From positions 1,054,001 through 1,118,000 of the forward strand of contig NC_015684.1 of assembly GCF_000218565.1 (NCBI RefSeq): DNA of 64,000 bases, read 5' to 3'. Below, piece by piece: positions 1 through 8,151 of the stretch; positions within the stretch are counted from its first letter, which is position 1; each line of letters opens with the position of its first letter. This DNA is from Afipia carboxidovorans OM5 (lineage in GTDB: Bacteria; Pseudomonadota; Alphaproteobacteria; Rhizobiales; Xanthobacteraceae). The notes under the pieces were generated by a model. The model had not been told where the DNA came from, made no database searches, and worked only from the letters and a program-made list of their open reading frames with translations. The position numbers were made by a program, and so were the translations under genes.

Positions 1-1860
1 CCGGGCGGAGAGCGCGATCAGCGGCAGGTAGCCGTTGATCGAGGTGTTCTGCGCGCAGATCTGGCGCGCGAGGCGGGCGCGGACGTGCTCGACCAGCACC
101 GCCGGGTTGCGCGAGAACGCCAGCGCATCGGCAATGCCTTCGAGGATGGTGGAGAGGTCGCGGATCGAGATGCGCTCGGCGAGCAGGAGTTGCAGCACGC
201 GCTGGATGCCCGATACTGTGATCTGGCTCGGGACGATGTCCTTGACGAGCTCGCTCTGCTCCTTCGGCAACTCCTTCAGAAGCTTCTGCACTTCGCCGTA
301 GGACAACAGGTCCGACATGTTGCTCTTGAGAAGCTCGGTGAGGTGCGTCGACAGCACGGTCGCGGCATCGACCACGGTGTAGCCCTTGAGCGAGGCTTCC
401 TCCTTGAGCGAATTGTCGACCCAGGTGGCGGGCAGACCGAAGGTCGGCTCGGTGGTGTGGGTGCCGGGCAGGGCGACCTGATTGCCGGCGGGGTCCATCA
501 CCATGAGCTGGTTCGCCCAGACGCGGCCCGCGCCAGCGTCGACTTCCTTGATCTTGATGACGTAGGTGTTGGCCTCGAGTTGCACGTTGTCGAGGATGCG
601 CACCGCCGGCATCACGAAGCCCATCTCGATTGCAAGCGAACGGCGCAGCGCCTTGATCTGATCGGTGAGGCGGTCGTTGCCGTCCGGGCCGTTGACGAGC
701 GGCAGCAGCGCGTAGCCGAGCTCGATCTTGAGGTCGTCGATCTTGAGCGCGCTCGAGATCGGCTCTTCCTCTGCAGCCGCGGCGGCGGCCTCGGCGCTCG
801 GTGCCGCGGCGGCCAGCGCTTCCTCGGCCTTGGCGTGGGTGTTGCGGCGGCGCGCCTTCAGCGCCAGCACGCCCGCGCCCGCGCCGAGCGCCAGGAACGG
901 GATCATCGGAATGCCCGGCACCAGCGAGAGCACGAGCATGACGCCGGCCGACATGCCGAGCGCCTGCGGATAGCCCGAGAACTGCTTCATCATCGCCTTG
1001 TCGGCGGCGCCGGAGACACCCGCCTTCGACACCAACAGGCCGGCCGCGGTCGAGACGATCAGCGCCGGCACCTGGGTGACGAGGCCGTCGCCCACGGTGA
1101 GCAGCGTGTAGGTGCGCGCCGCGTCCCCAAAGCTCAGGCCCTGCTGCGCCACGCCAATGATGATGCCGCCGATGATGTTGATGAAGACGATCAGGAGGCC
1201 CGCGACGGCGTCGCCGCGCACGAACTTCGAGGCACCGTCCATCGCACCGAAGAAGCCGCTTTCGTCCTCGATCTCCTTGCGTCGGGCTTTCGCGGTCTGC
1301 TCGTCGATCAGGCCCGCCGAAAGGTCGGCGTCGATCGCCATCTGTTTGCCGGGCATGGAATCGAGGTGGAAGCGTGCCGCGACTTCGGCGATGCGGCCCG
1401 AACCCTTGGTGATGACGACGAAGTTGACGATGACGAGGATCGTGAAGACGATGATGCCGATCACGAAATTGCCGCTCATCACGAAGCTGCCGAACGCCTC
1501 GATCACATGACCGGCGGCGGCGGTGCCCTCGTGGCCGTGCGAGAGGATGAGGCGGGTCGACGCGAGGTTGAGCGACAGCCGCAGCATCGTCGAGATCAAG
1601 AGCACGGTCGGGAAGGCGGAGAACTCGAGCGGCGCATGGATGAACAGTGACGTCATCAGGATCAGCACCGAGAAGGTGATCGAGATCGCCAGAAACAGGT
1701 CGAGCACCAAAGGCGGCAGCGGTAGGATCAGGACGACGAGGATCGTCAGCACGCCGAAGGCGAGCGTGAGGTCGCCGCGCTTCAGGGTGTCCTTGATGTC
1801 ACCGAAACTTGGAATCTGCAGGCGCGATGGTCCGCCTTGCCCCGCCGTCACATCGACCAT
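1..1860 (-). CDS. flhA: Flagellar biosynthesis protein FlhA (C-terminal end lies outside the window)
   Basis: FlhA is the large inner-membrane component of the flagellar type III export gate; its cytoplasmic domain docks chaperone-substrate complexes. About 620 codons are visible of a usual length near 700, so the end of the cytoplasmic domain is missing. The N-terminus starts MVDVTAGQGG and is followed by a run of hydrophobic segments (about residues 25-310). The conserved family segment (around RIAEVAARFHLDSMPGKQ, roughly residues 155-172) is present, then an Ala/Glu-rich linker and the soluble domain. The ATG at 1860 is chosen because family similarity begins there; the frame is open further upstream. 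No other flagellar gene is visible on this side, so the rest of any flagellar cluster lies to the left. Identification is secure. Confidence 0.96.
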   Translation of the reverse strand, partial: MVDVTAGQGGPSRLQIPSFGDIKDTLKRGDLTLAFGVLTILVVLILPLPPLVLDLFLAISITFSVLILMTSLFIHAPLEFSAFPTVLLISTMLRLSLNLASTRLILSHGHEGTAAAGHVIEAFGSFVMSGNFVIGIIVFTILVIVNFVVITKGSGRIAEVAARFHLDSMPGKQMAIDADLSAGLIDEQTAKARRKEIEDESGFFGAMDGASKFVRGDAVAGLLIVFINIIGGIIIGVAQQGLSFGDAARTYTLLTVGDGLVTQVPALIVSTAAGLLVSKAGVSGAADKAMMKQFSGYPQALGMSAGVMLVLSLVPGIPMIPFLALGAGAGVLALKARRRNTHAKAEEALAAAAPSAEAAAAAAEEEPISSALKIDDLKIELGYALLPLVNGPDGNDRLTDQIKALRRSLAIEMGFVMPAVRILDNVQLEANTYVIKIKEVDAGAGRVWANQLMVMDPAGNQVALPGTHTTEPTFGLPATWVDNSLKEEASLKGYTVVDAATVLSTHLTELLKSNMSDLLSYGEVQKLLKELPKEQSELVKDIVPSQITVSGIQRVLQLLLAERISIRDLSTILEGIADALAFSRNPAVLVEHVRARLARQICAQNTSINGYLPLIALSAR

Positions 1861-2101
1861 GCCTGCCGTTTCCCCACGCGAACGCCGCCGCTGCCCGCCA
1901 AACACTTTTGCGGCGGCCGGAGGGCCGCCGGGCGATAAGTGATTCACCGCGCTTGCTTCCACGGGACCCCCGCTGGTGCAGAACGACACTCACTTTCACT
2001 GGGCAAAATTTGCCCGGTGTATGGTTAGTAAAGGGTTAACGCGGGAGGACGGCGGGGGTATCGGCGGCTGCGGATAGGGTGGCCAGCACGGCAAGGGGAA
2101 A

Positions 2102-2177
2102 TGGTGGGCCCGGCAGGACTCGAACCTGCAACCAGACCGTTATGAGCGGTCGGCTCTAACCATTGAGCTACAGGCCC
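2102..2177 (-). tRNA. tRNA-Ile2 (anticodon CAU, lysidine type)
   Basis: A 76-nt cloverleaf including an encoded CCA. The acceptor stem pairs GGGCCTG with CGGGCCC. The D arm has AGCTC..GAGC, the anticodon stem is GACCG/CGGTC with loop CTCATAA, and the T arm contains GGTTCGAGTCC. The CAU anticodon could mean Met, but the C-T-CAT-A-A loop and the stem resemble the minor tRNA-Ile whose C34 becomes lysidine (E. coli ileX type) rather than elongator or initiator Met. The gene stands alone in the flhA-chemoreceptor gap. The Ile2 assignment rests on comparison from memory. Confidence 0.9.
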
Positions 2178-2262
2178 CTGTCGCGAGATGGGGGCGACAT
2201 CGGCCCCATTCCTTACAATGGGCCGGACACGGCGGCAATTACAGCCTGCCGGGAGAAATTCC

Positions 2263-2289
2263 GGCGGCCGCGGGCAATCCGCGGCCGCC
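2263..2289 (-). terminator. Strong hairpin downstream of the chemoreceptor gene
   Basis: Perfect 11-bp arms GGCGGCCGCGG / CCGCGGCCGCC around a 5-nt loop, ending 16 nt beyond the chemoreceptor stop codon. In the gene's direction the hairpin is followed by a short mixed tract rather than a clean T run, so it may terminate transcription or only protect the 3' end. Confidence 0.5.
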
Positions 2290-2304
2290 GTTTCGGATCA
2301 ACAA

Positions 2305-3408
2305 TCAGGCCGCGTCGAGGGCGTTGAGGCGTTCACGGAGCGAGCGCGCGCTGGCGGAGACGGCGGCGAGATTGGTCGAGATGTTGTTGGCCGCCGAGTG
2401 CTGGTGGTGGATCGCCTGACTTTCGGACGCGATGCCCTGGTCGATCGCCTGCACCAGCTTCTGGGAGCCATCCATCTGCTGGATCGCGCCGAGAAGGGCT
2501 GCCTGAATGTCCTTCGACTGATTCTTCACCTTGTGGGTGGCGTTCTCGGCCTCGGCGGCAAGCGCCTTCACCTCGTTCGCGACGACGTTGAAGCCGCGGC
2601 CGTACTCGCCGCTGCGGGCGGCTTCGATCGCGGCGTTCAGCGCGAGCAGCTTGGTTTTGCGCGAGACCTCGGTGATCACGCTGACGAAGCTCTCGATCTG
2701 CCTGGTGATCTCGCCAAGTTCGGTGAGCTTTTGTGTCAGGACATTGATGCTGGAGACGGTCTCGCGGCAGCGCTGCAGATTGTCGTCATTGAGCGAGGCC
2801 ACGGTCTTGACCGTCTCGTTCAGCTCTTCCGCGGCGGAGCCCATCGCCTTGAGAATGTCGTCCTCAAAGGTGTTCAGGAGCGGCTCGGAAATCTCTCTGA
2901 TCTGGGTGCGCGAGGCGGCGCTGTCATAGGCCGAAATCGCGTAGCACAGGTCCAGGAAGAACATGCGGACAACGGAGTTCATAGCGGCGCTGAGGCGGGT
3001 TGCCTGCTCGCCTTCGCCGAGATGCTGCGTGGCGATCCGGGTCAGGAAATTTTCCAGCAGGATGGCCGAGCTTGCGACGTAAAGGTCGTTGGTCAACAGG
3101 CATTTCTCGTGCGCCAGCCCGATCTTCTGGGAGAGTTCACGGAATTCCGCATCCGGCGTGCCGTCAAAGAATCGCTGCCAATGCTTGAACTGGATGCCGT
3201 TGATGTGCGCGACCAGTTGCGCAGCATCGATGTTGTTACGGGCGCAACTCTTGCCGATCATGTCCTGGAAGAAAGGGAATGACAGGATCCGGCCGTAGAA
3301 ATTGTCCATAATGGCGGCTTGGTCGCCGGTGATCGAAGCCTTCAGTTCGCGAAGTTGCCGAGTATCGTTTTCAGTAAAACCAATCAAAGAAATAAGATCG
3401 ACGGTCAA
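2305..3408 (-). CDS. Soluble globin-coupled methyl-accepting chemotaxis protein
   Basis: A 367-residue cytoplasmic receptor with no membrane segment. Residues about 1-165 match a globin-coupled sensor domain: the IGLAH segment places a candidate proximal haem-ligand histidine at H100, followed by the usual L..DLY..S pattern. Residues about 175-360 form the MCP signalling helices, with the conserved hairpin tip around residues 251-284 (KTKLLALNAAIEAARSGEYG). Such proteins (HemAT family) couple oxygen or another diatomic ligand to the CheA/CheW complex. The HemAT-like signalling part is short. The start is a TTG at 3408, preceded by a strong AGGGAGG ribosome site 7 nt upstream; no ATG fits the globin start. 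Haem binding is inferred from the histidine only. Confidence 0.88.
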   Translation of the reverse strand: MTVDLISLIGFTENDTRQLRELKASITGDQAAIMDNFYGRILSFPFFQDMIGKSCARNNIDAAQLVAHINGIQFKHWQRFFDGTPDAEFRELSQKIGLAHEKCLLTNDLYVASSAILLENFLTRIATQHLGEGEQATRLSAAMNSVVRMFFLDLCYAISAYDSAASRTQIREISEPLLNTFEDDILKAMGSAAEELNETVKTVASLNDDNLQRCRETVSSINVLTQKLTELGEITRQIESFVSVITEVSRKTKLLALNAAIEAARSGEYGRGFNVVANEVKALAAEAENATHKVKNQSKDIQAALLGAIQQMDGSQKLVQAIDQGIASESQAIHHQHSAANNISTNLAAVSASARSLRERLNALDAA

Positions 3409-3422
3409 AATAACCTCCCTGA

Positions 3423-3446
3423 AATACCGGGTGGTATACGGTATAG
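3423..3446 (-). promoter_or_regulatory. Overlapping inverted repeats upstream of the globin-coupled receptor
   Basis: Two interleaved palindromes lie 15-37 nt upstream of the receptor start: ATACC-N4-GGTAT (3424-3437) and TATAC-G-GTATA (3435-3445). Their position between the likely promoter and the ribosome site suits an operator, but no binding protein can be named. Confidence 0.35.
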
Positions 3447-3907
3447 TACGTGTCGTTAATAATTCGCGAAGCGATATAATTTTGCGGTGGGATTTTTATC
3501 GGTTGATCGTCGCCTGCTACGCGCACCCATGGCCAACGCGCACCAGCTTGGTGGCCCGGCAAATAGGGAAGGGTGACGGGGTCGGTGGCCGCTCTCACCT
3601 CGGGCTTGCGGGCATCGGCTGGTCAGCCCCGTGCGACAATCGCTGCGGCCAAGCTGAAGCCTTTCCCGGCCCTCATATTCCCGGATACGGCGGCCGCGCG
3701 GGAAAACGAGCGCTGCATCTTGAGAGCAGCGGACATACTCTGGCCAGAAACCACCTCTGTCATGAGGCCTATGATTCGAGGAGGTGATGCGTCATCTTCT
3801 TCGACGAAGCCATCGCCGACAAAACGGGGGTGAACGAACCCAGCAGCGCATCGCAGCTTTGCTGTCCCGTCGGCAGGCAGGCCTTGAAGGTCCTTGGAGG
3901 TTTTGAC
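3447..3907. other. Gene-poor stretch, no convincing coding sequence
   Basis: About 460 bp between the chemoreceptor promoter and the small gene at 3908. Both strands carry open frames (plus strand 3573-3833; minus strand 3623-4075), but neither has a good ribosome site or a recognisable domain, and they contradict each other. It may hold decayed coding sequence. I assign nothing here. Confidence 0.5.
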
Positions 3908-4093
3908 ATGGAGTTGCTCATCCCGCCTCGCCACCGCGAACAGTTCTCGGTGCTTCGCGACAGCCTTCCGACGGAGCAGGCCAAGGTCGGGCCTGTCACC
4001 TGGAATGGATATCTCCGGGTCCAAACCAGCGATCAGGTGCTGATCGATGTGCTCAAAGAGGAGCTGGATGCTCAACCCGCCGTGGTCGGCTGA
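3908..4093 (+). CDS. Small hypothetical protein (61 aa)
   Basis: Begins MELLIPPRHREQF and ends AQPAVVG. It is soluble and slightly acidic, with no signal peptide or membrane helix, and I recognise no family. The ATG at 3908 is chosen over an in-frame GTG at 3830 because a clear TTGGAGG ribosome site sits 7 nt upstream. A competing minus-strand frame covers the same bases without a ribosome site. There are no close partners; the next gene is on the other strand. Confidence 0.45.
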   Translation: MELLIPPRHREQFSVLRDSLPTEQAKVGPVTWNGYLRVQTSDQVLIDVLKEELDAQPAVVG

Positions 4094-4308
4094 TAACAGC
4101 CTCGCTTGTTAAGCGACGACGCTCATCAAAAATCGAGTCCTGAATCGCCGCGACATATCGTGGCCACGCTGAAACCTTTTGCGGCGCGCGTGGTTGGGCC
4201 TGTACCTCCCTCGACTTGAGCCTGCCCGGATGTCACCCGCGGCGGGCTTTTTCTTGCGGGAAGGCATCATTAGTTTTGGGTGGTCGTTAGTCCTGGATGG
4301 TCGGCCTA

Positions 4309-4680
4309 TTACATTTCCAGCATCGGACATCTCATCCGCGATGGTCTGAAAACGATAGGGACGCGGAAACTGTCGTCGAAGTTGCGCGGCGGCGGCGGAA
4401 AGGGCTGAGCCCGCTGCACGTTGATGATTGCCGCCTTGTCTGCAATGTCGAATCCGCTGGATTTCAATACTTTGGCGTATGAGAGGGCATCGCGGTCGAT
4501 TTTAAATTTCACGATAGTCGTCAAAACCCGGCAATTTCGATCGCCTCGAATTGGGTAGGCTTGCGCGCTGCTCATAAGCCTTTGTATGACGGCGTCGACA
4601 TATTCCGGAGAAACCTTGGCACTCGAGGGCGCGGTTTGAAATGTAAGGAAAAGAAGGATCGCGGCAACGGCGACTCGCAT
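4309..4680 (-). CDS. Secreted protein with a TonB C-terminal-like domain
   Basis: A 123-residue protein with an N-terminal signal peptide (MRVAVAAILLFLTFQTAPSS) and a mature domain with the TonB C-terminal pattern: VKFKIDRDA...LKSSGFDIADKAAI..V..AQPFPPPP...PIVFR. In full TonB proteins this fold contacts the TonB box of outer-membrane receptors. This protein lacks the membrane anchor with proline-rich spacer and has a cleavable-looking signal, so it is a stand-alone periplasmic form of unknown role. A GTG at 4689 is in frame, but GGAG is 8 nt before the ATG at 4680, which decides the start. It is divergent from the KGG protein gene. Confidence 0.7.
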   Translation of the reverse strand: MRVAVAAILLFLTFQTAPSSAKVSPEYVDAVIQRLMSSAQAYPIRGDRNCRVLTTIVKFKIDRDALSYAKVLKSSGFDIADKAAIINVQRAQPFPPPPRNFDDSFRVPIVFRPSRMRCPMLEM

Positions 4681-4925
4681 AACAAACACTCCGAAATATC
4701 GAGGTAAGATACTTGGATGCCTCGTGTTCGCAATGATTTCTTTCCGCCGGAGATGACCACCGCCGAGCCCTTGAGAACGCTTCGCTGCCGCGAAGTGTGG
4801 CGAGGGAGTGAAGCTCCTTTCTTGGAAAGATCACATTCATCGGCAGGAACGCGGACATGCGCCCTTGCTTGACCAGGGACAGTGCAACGACGCACTGCCT
4901 CAAGCCAAGCAAGAGGAGAGATGTC

Positions 4926-5210
4926 ATGGCGAATGAAGGACGCGGCTTTGCCGGTATGGACCAAGACAAGCAGCGCAACATCGCAGCCAAGGGCGGGCAA
5001 AGCGTGCCGGATGAGAAGCGGAGCTTTTCGCAGGACCGCGAGTTGGCTGCCGAAGCGGGCCGCAAGGGCGGCGAGCATAGTCACGGTGGTCAGCAGCAGC
5101 AGAGCGGCGGGTCGAGCGGCCAGCAGGGCGGTCAGCGCGGTGGTTCGGGCAATTTTGCCAACGATCGGCAGCGCGCTTCCGACGCCGGCCGTCGCGGCGG
5201 TCAGCACTAA
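4926..5210 (+). CDS. KGG-repeat stress-induced protein (GsiB/con-10 type)
   Basis: A 94-residue, highly hydrophilic, Gly/Gln-rich protein with three copies of the KGG-type repeat: QRNIAAKGGQ, ELAAEAGRKGGE and QRASDAGRRGGQ. The central part (about residues 52-76) is Gln/Gly/Ser low complexity. Such proteins resemble hydrophilin or general-stress proteins that accumulate under desiccation, osmotic or starvation stress; the molecular role is poorly defined. The ATG at 4926 follows a strong AAGAGGAGAG site. Upstream, GGAAC at 4846 has no proper CGTT partner, so EcfG control is not shown here. Confidence 0.8.
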   Translation: MANEGRGFAGMDQDKQRNIAAKGGQSVPDEKRSFSQDRELAAEAGRKGGEHSHGGQQQQSGGSSGQQGGQRGGSGNFANDRQRASDAGRRGGQH

Positions 5211-5340
5211 CCACAACCGCACGCATTTCTGATTGCAACGTGGTGCAAGGGCAGGCCCGCTCCGGCTTCGGGGTGGGCTTGTCTGTGTTGAAGAAGTGGC
5301 TGAACTCCCGCTTGGCTGCGGCCGCCGGCTCCTGTCTTCA

Positions 5341-5493
5341 CCTCGCCCCGCTTGCGGGGCGAGGTCGGAGCTTGAGCGGACGCAAAAGCTCCGGGTGAGG
5401 GGGATTATCAGGCCTGCAGGAAATGCCCTTCGCAGTTTTGCCCCTCACCCCAACCCTCTCCCCGCAAGCGGGGCGAGGGAGAAGAGGGCGCAT
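5341..5493. repeat. Dispersed composite palindromic repeat, family A copy 1
   Basis: Two facing units. CCTCGCCCCGC-TTGC-GGGGCGAGG runs into a GGGTGAGGGG tail, and an inverted partner starts CCCCTCACCCCAACCCTCTC and ends with a second GC hairpin. Related copies lie at 20945, 22380 and 56644. It occupies most of the 305-bp gap between the KGG gene and the GntR gene. I see no gene inside. Confidence 0.85.
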
Positions 5494-5515
5494 GCAGAGT
5501 TCAGGTGCGTAGCCC

Positions 5516-6244
5516 TCACAAATTGAACGCTGTATCCGGCAATTGCAGAATCCAGCTTGCGGAGGCGCGCAGGTGATCTTCCATCGCGTTCTGCGCGGCG
5601 GCGGCGTCGCCTGCGAGGATCGCATCGGCAATCCGGATGTGATCCTTGTGCGAACTGACGATTTTGTCGGGCTGCATCGATTGGCCGACCTGAAACATCA
5701 CGATCGGTAGATGCAGGTTCTCGATCAGCTGCGACAACTGCTTGTTGGCGCCGATGCCGACGATGGTCTGATGATAGATGCGGTTCTGCCGCATGAAATT
5801 GGACCACGACCAGCTCGAGCCGTCCGGCTTCGTCTCCTCCCACACCGCGAGAAAGCGCGCGCGATGATCGCCCTCGTCGATGTGCTCGGCGGCGAGCTTC
5901 GCGCCGAGGCCTTCAAGATTGATGCGGATCTCGAACAGTTCGCGCACGTGATCGCGCGATAGCCGCCGCACCATCGCGCCGCGGTTCGGAATGAGATCGA
6001 CGAGGCCGTCAGCCGCGAGATGCTGAAACGCCTCGCGCACCGAGCCGCGGCTGACGCCGAGCTGCGTGGTGAGATCGTTCGCGACCAGCCGTTGTCCCGG
6101 CACGATGCGCCCGGCCAAGATCGCCTCGCGCATGCGCTCTATAATGTCATCGACGATCTTGCCGCGGCGTGCGCCCGCCGCGCTGCCGAGGCCGGCCGCA
6201 CTGGGCCTGCCGGCTTCATCAATTACGTCAACGCTCGCCGCCAT
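5516..6244 (-). CDS. GntR-family transcriptional regulator, FCD (FadR) subfamily
   Basis: A 242-residue repressor or activator. The N-terminal winged helix-turn-helix (about residues 30-95) includes the GntR signature around LGVSRGSVREAFQHLAADGL. The C-terminal all-helical FCD ligand domain (about 100-235) contains the metal/ligand-binding type pattern HxxxxxxIG..N and a late H of DHIRI. FCD regulators usually sense small organic acids. The gene is divergent from the SDR/ABC/AceE-like run, and a perfect palindrome lies between them, so it probably controls that run and itself. The start is the ATG at 6244 with GAGGGTGAG upstream. The ligand is unknown. Confidence 0.9.
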   Translation of the reverse strand: MAASVDVIDEAGRPSAAGLGSAAGARRGKIVDDIIERMREAILAGRIVPGQRLVANDLTTQLGVSRGSVREAFQHLAADGLVDLIPNRGAMVRRLSRDHVRELFEIRINLEGLGAKLAAEHIDEGDHRARFLAVWEETKPDGSSWSWSNFMRQNRIYHQTIVGIGANKQLSQLIENLHLPIVMFQVGQSMQPDKIVSSHKDHIRIADAILAGDAAAAQNAMEDHLRASASWILQLPDTAFNL

Positions 6245-6302
6245 CTCACCCTCGCTCGTGCTTCAAAATCGCACATGGCGATTGACTTTCAAAACGCTGA
6301 AA

Positions 6303-6325
6303 ATATTGTATGACAATATTGTCAG
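6303..6325. promoter_or_regulatory. Probable GntR operator palindrome
   Basis: Two overlapping perfect inverted repeats: AATATTGT-ATG-ACAATATT (6303-6321) and the 14-bp palindrome TGACAATATTGTCA (6312-6325). It is markedly AT-rich against the local GC. It sits about 60 nt upstream of the GntR start and 205 nt upstream of the SDR start. The TTGT..ACAA core fits operators described for FCD-type GntR regulators. Confidence 0.65.
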
Positions 6326-6530
6326 AATAAAATGAGGCCAAAAGGCCCGTTCGCGCAGGAAACGTCAGGGAGAGGAGCCGTCGCCGCCCGCAGGGCAGCA
6401 AGCCGACATATCGGACGATCCGGACCTAACGCCCGGACGGGGCGCGCTCTGCGCAGGCAGAGATCGCGGACGCGTGCCTGCACTCGAAAGCCAACCAACG
6501 ACAAGTTTGAACCGATCAGGGGAGTAGCCG

Positions 6531-7325
6531 ATGGATTTGGGTATCAAGGGCCGTGTTGCCATCGTCACGGGCGGAAGCCGTGGTATCGGCCGCGAAAGCG
6601 CGCGCGAATTCCTGCAGGCGGGCGCGAAGGTGTTCATCTGCTCGCGCACGGCCGATGAGATCACGAAGACGAGCGAGGAGCTTGCCAAGCTCACCGGCGG
6701 CGAGATCAAGCACACGGTCGCTGACACTACAAAGCCTGCCGATATCGCCCGCGTGGTCGATGAGGCCGTGAAAGCATTCGGCACGGTGGATATTCTCGTC
6801 AACTGTGCCGGCACGATGTATTCCGGCCGTTTCGCCGAGATGACCGACGAGGGCCTGCAGAAGCAGCTCGATACCAAGCTGTTCGGCTTCCTGCGGATGA
6901 TCCGCACCGTCGCGCCGATCATGCGCGACAAGAAGTGGGGCCGCATCGTCAGCATGATCGGCGGTGCCGGCAAGGAGCCGGACCCCTATATGTTCGGCTC
7001 TGCGATCACCAACAGCGCGCTTCTCAACATGACGAAGTCGCTGTCGACCGAGTTCGGTCCCGATAACGTGCTCGTCAACGCGGTGTGCCCGGGCTGGGTT
7101 GCAACCGCACTGTGGCGTCAGCATGCGCAGGGCCTGCAGAAGGAACTCGGCGTTGGCGACGAGGACGAGGCGCGACGCTTGGCCGCGAAGAAAAACGCGC
7201 TCGGCCGCTTCGGCAAGCCGGAAGAGCTTGCGAGCGCGATTGCGTTCCTGTGCTCGGAGCGGGCAAGCTACATCACGGGCGTTTCGCTCAACGTCGACGG
7301 AGGCCGCTTGAAGGGGCTGTGGTAA
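6531..7325 (+). CDS. Short-chain dehydrogenase/reductase family protein lacking the canonical triad
   Basis: A 264-residue Rossmann protein. The cofactor motif TGGSRGIG (residues 13-20) and the NCAG motif (91-94) are intact, as is the PGWV segment after beta-6. The catalytic Ser-Tyr-Lys positions are not canonical: in alignment by eye with the flanking LLNMTKS helix, the Ser position is G144, the Tyr position S157 and the Lys position N161. Tyr153 is nearby. This suggests a divergent SDR subfamily with different chemistry or a non-redox role. It is first gene of a run with an ABC transporter, a hydrolase and an AceE-like enzyme, and divergent from a GntR regulator. The start follows a GGGGAGTAG site. 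Confidence 0.88.
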   Translation: MDLGIKGRVAIVTGGSRGIGRESAREFLQAGAKVFICSRTADEITKTSEELAKLTGGEIKHTVADTTKPADIARVVDEAVKAFGTVDILVNCAGTMYSGRFAEMTDEGLQKQLDTKLFGFLRMIRTVAPIMRDKKWGRIVSMIGGAGKEPDPYMFGSAITNSALLNMTKSLSTEFGPDNVLVNAVCPGWVATALWRQHAQGLQKELGVGDEDEARRLAAKKNALGRFGKPEELASAIAFLCSERASYITGVSLNVDGGRLKGLW

Positions 7326-7380
7326 GTCCGCGGCAGGCGGACGGGCGATATATCGTGATCTTGATGAGGCGGGCGGTGAG

Positions 7381-8151
7381 ATGATCGAACTGCAGGGCAT
7401 CGGAAAGACGTTTGGCGCCGGCGCGAACCGGACGAAAGCGGTTGCCGATGTCAATCTCACCATCGCGCCGCGGTCGATCGTCGCCCTGATCGGCCCGTCC
7501 GGTTGCGGCAAGTCCACGCTTCTCAACATGATTGCGGGCCTTTACCGCCCGACCGTCGGCAAGGTCATGTACGACGGCGACAAGGTCACCGACGTCAACA
7601 CCGACGTCGGCTACATGACGCAGAAGGACAATCTTCTGCCGTGGCGCAGTGTGATCGACAACATCGCGCTGCCACTCGAGTTGACCGGCACGTCGCGTGA
7701 GGCCCGCTACGCGCAGGCCCGCGCGCTGATCCAGCAGGTCGGCCTCGACGGGTTCGAGGATAAATATCCGAGCAGCCTCTCGGGCGGCATGCGCAAGCGC
7801 GTGTCGCTCGCGCGCATGCTGCTGTACCGGCCGAAGACGCTGCTGCTCGACGAGCCGTTCGCGGCGCTTGATGCGCAGTTGCGGCTGGCGATGCACGATC
7901 TTCTCCTGAAGCTCTGGACCGAGCAGCAGCAGACCATCGTTCTGGTGACGCACGATCTCGTCGAAGCGATCACGCTGGCCGATCGCGTGGTCGTCTTCAC
8001 CAAGCGCCCGGCGCGGGTGGCGATGGATCAGCTCGTCAATCTGCCGCGGCCGCGTGACGTGCGCGAGGTTCGCTTCACCAAGCAATTCCACGACACGCAC
8101 AATTCGATCTGGGACCGCCTCCGCGAGGAATACGACGAGGAACGGATTTGA
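7381..8151 (+). CDS. ABC transporter ATP-binding protein (nitrate/sulfonate/taurine-type)
   Basis: A 256-residue ATPase energising the permease that overlaps it. Walker A is GPSGCGKST (about residues 39-47), the Q-loop is TQKDN, the signature is LSGGMRKRVSLAR and Walker B is LLLDEPFAALD, with a switch histidine in VTHD. Family resemblance is to SsuB/TauB/NrtD-like importers. The stop codon overlaps the TTG start of the permease, so the two are translationally coupled. The substrate is not predictable from the ATPase. Confidence 0.93.
   Translation: MIELQGIGKTFGAGANRTKAVADVNLTIAPRSIVALIGPSGCGKSTLLNMIAGLYRPTVGKVMYDGDKVTDVNTDVGYMTQKDNLLPWRSVIDNIALPLELTGTSREARYAQARALIQQVGLDGFEDKYPSSLSGGMRKRVSLARMLLYRPKTLLLDEPFAALDAQLRLAMHDLLLKLWTEQQQTIVLVTHDLVEAITLADRVVVFTKRPARVAMDQLVNLPRPRDVREVRFTKQFHDTHNSIWDRLREEYDEERI

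Noticed and set aside
85..1650. 521-codon plus-strand open frame
   Set aside because: It is the antisense of flhA; composition is Arg/Glu/His-rich without any domain, and the minus-strand frame is an unmistakable FlhA.
2041..2101. Possible integration site beside the tRNA gene
   Set aside because: No integrase, no repeated tRNA 3' end and no change in composition were seen nearby.
2102..2177. tRNA-Met reading of the CAU anticodon
   Set aside because: The loop and stem fit the lysidine-modified tRNA-Ile2 better than initiator or elongator Met; sequence comparison to tilS-dependent tRNAs would settle it.
2188..3282. 364-codon plus-strand open frame opposite the chemoreceptor
   Set aside because: Antisense shadow in GC-rich DNA; the minus strand encodes a clear globin-MCP protein.
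3623..4075. 150-codon minus-strand open frame in the gene-poor stretch
   Set aside because: No ribosome site and no recognisable domain; it conflicts with the better-started small plus-strand gene at 3908. It could not be fully excluded.
4846..4870. GGAAC-N16-GCTT upstream of the KGG stress protein as an EcfG promoter
   Set aside because: The -10 half differs at two positions from CGTT, too weak to call although the gene type would fit.
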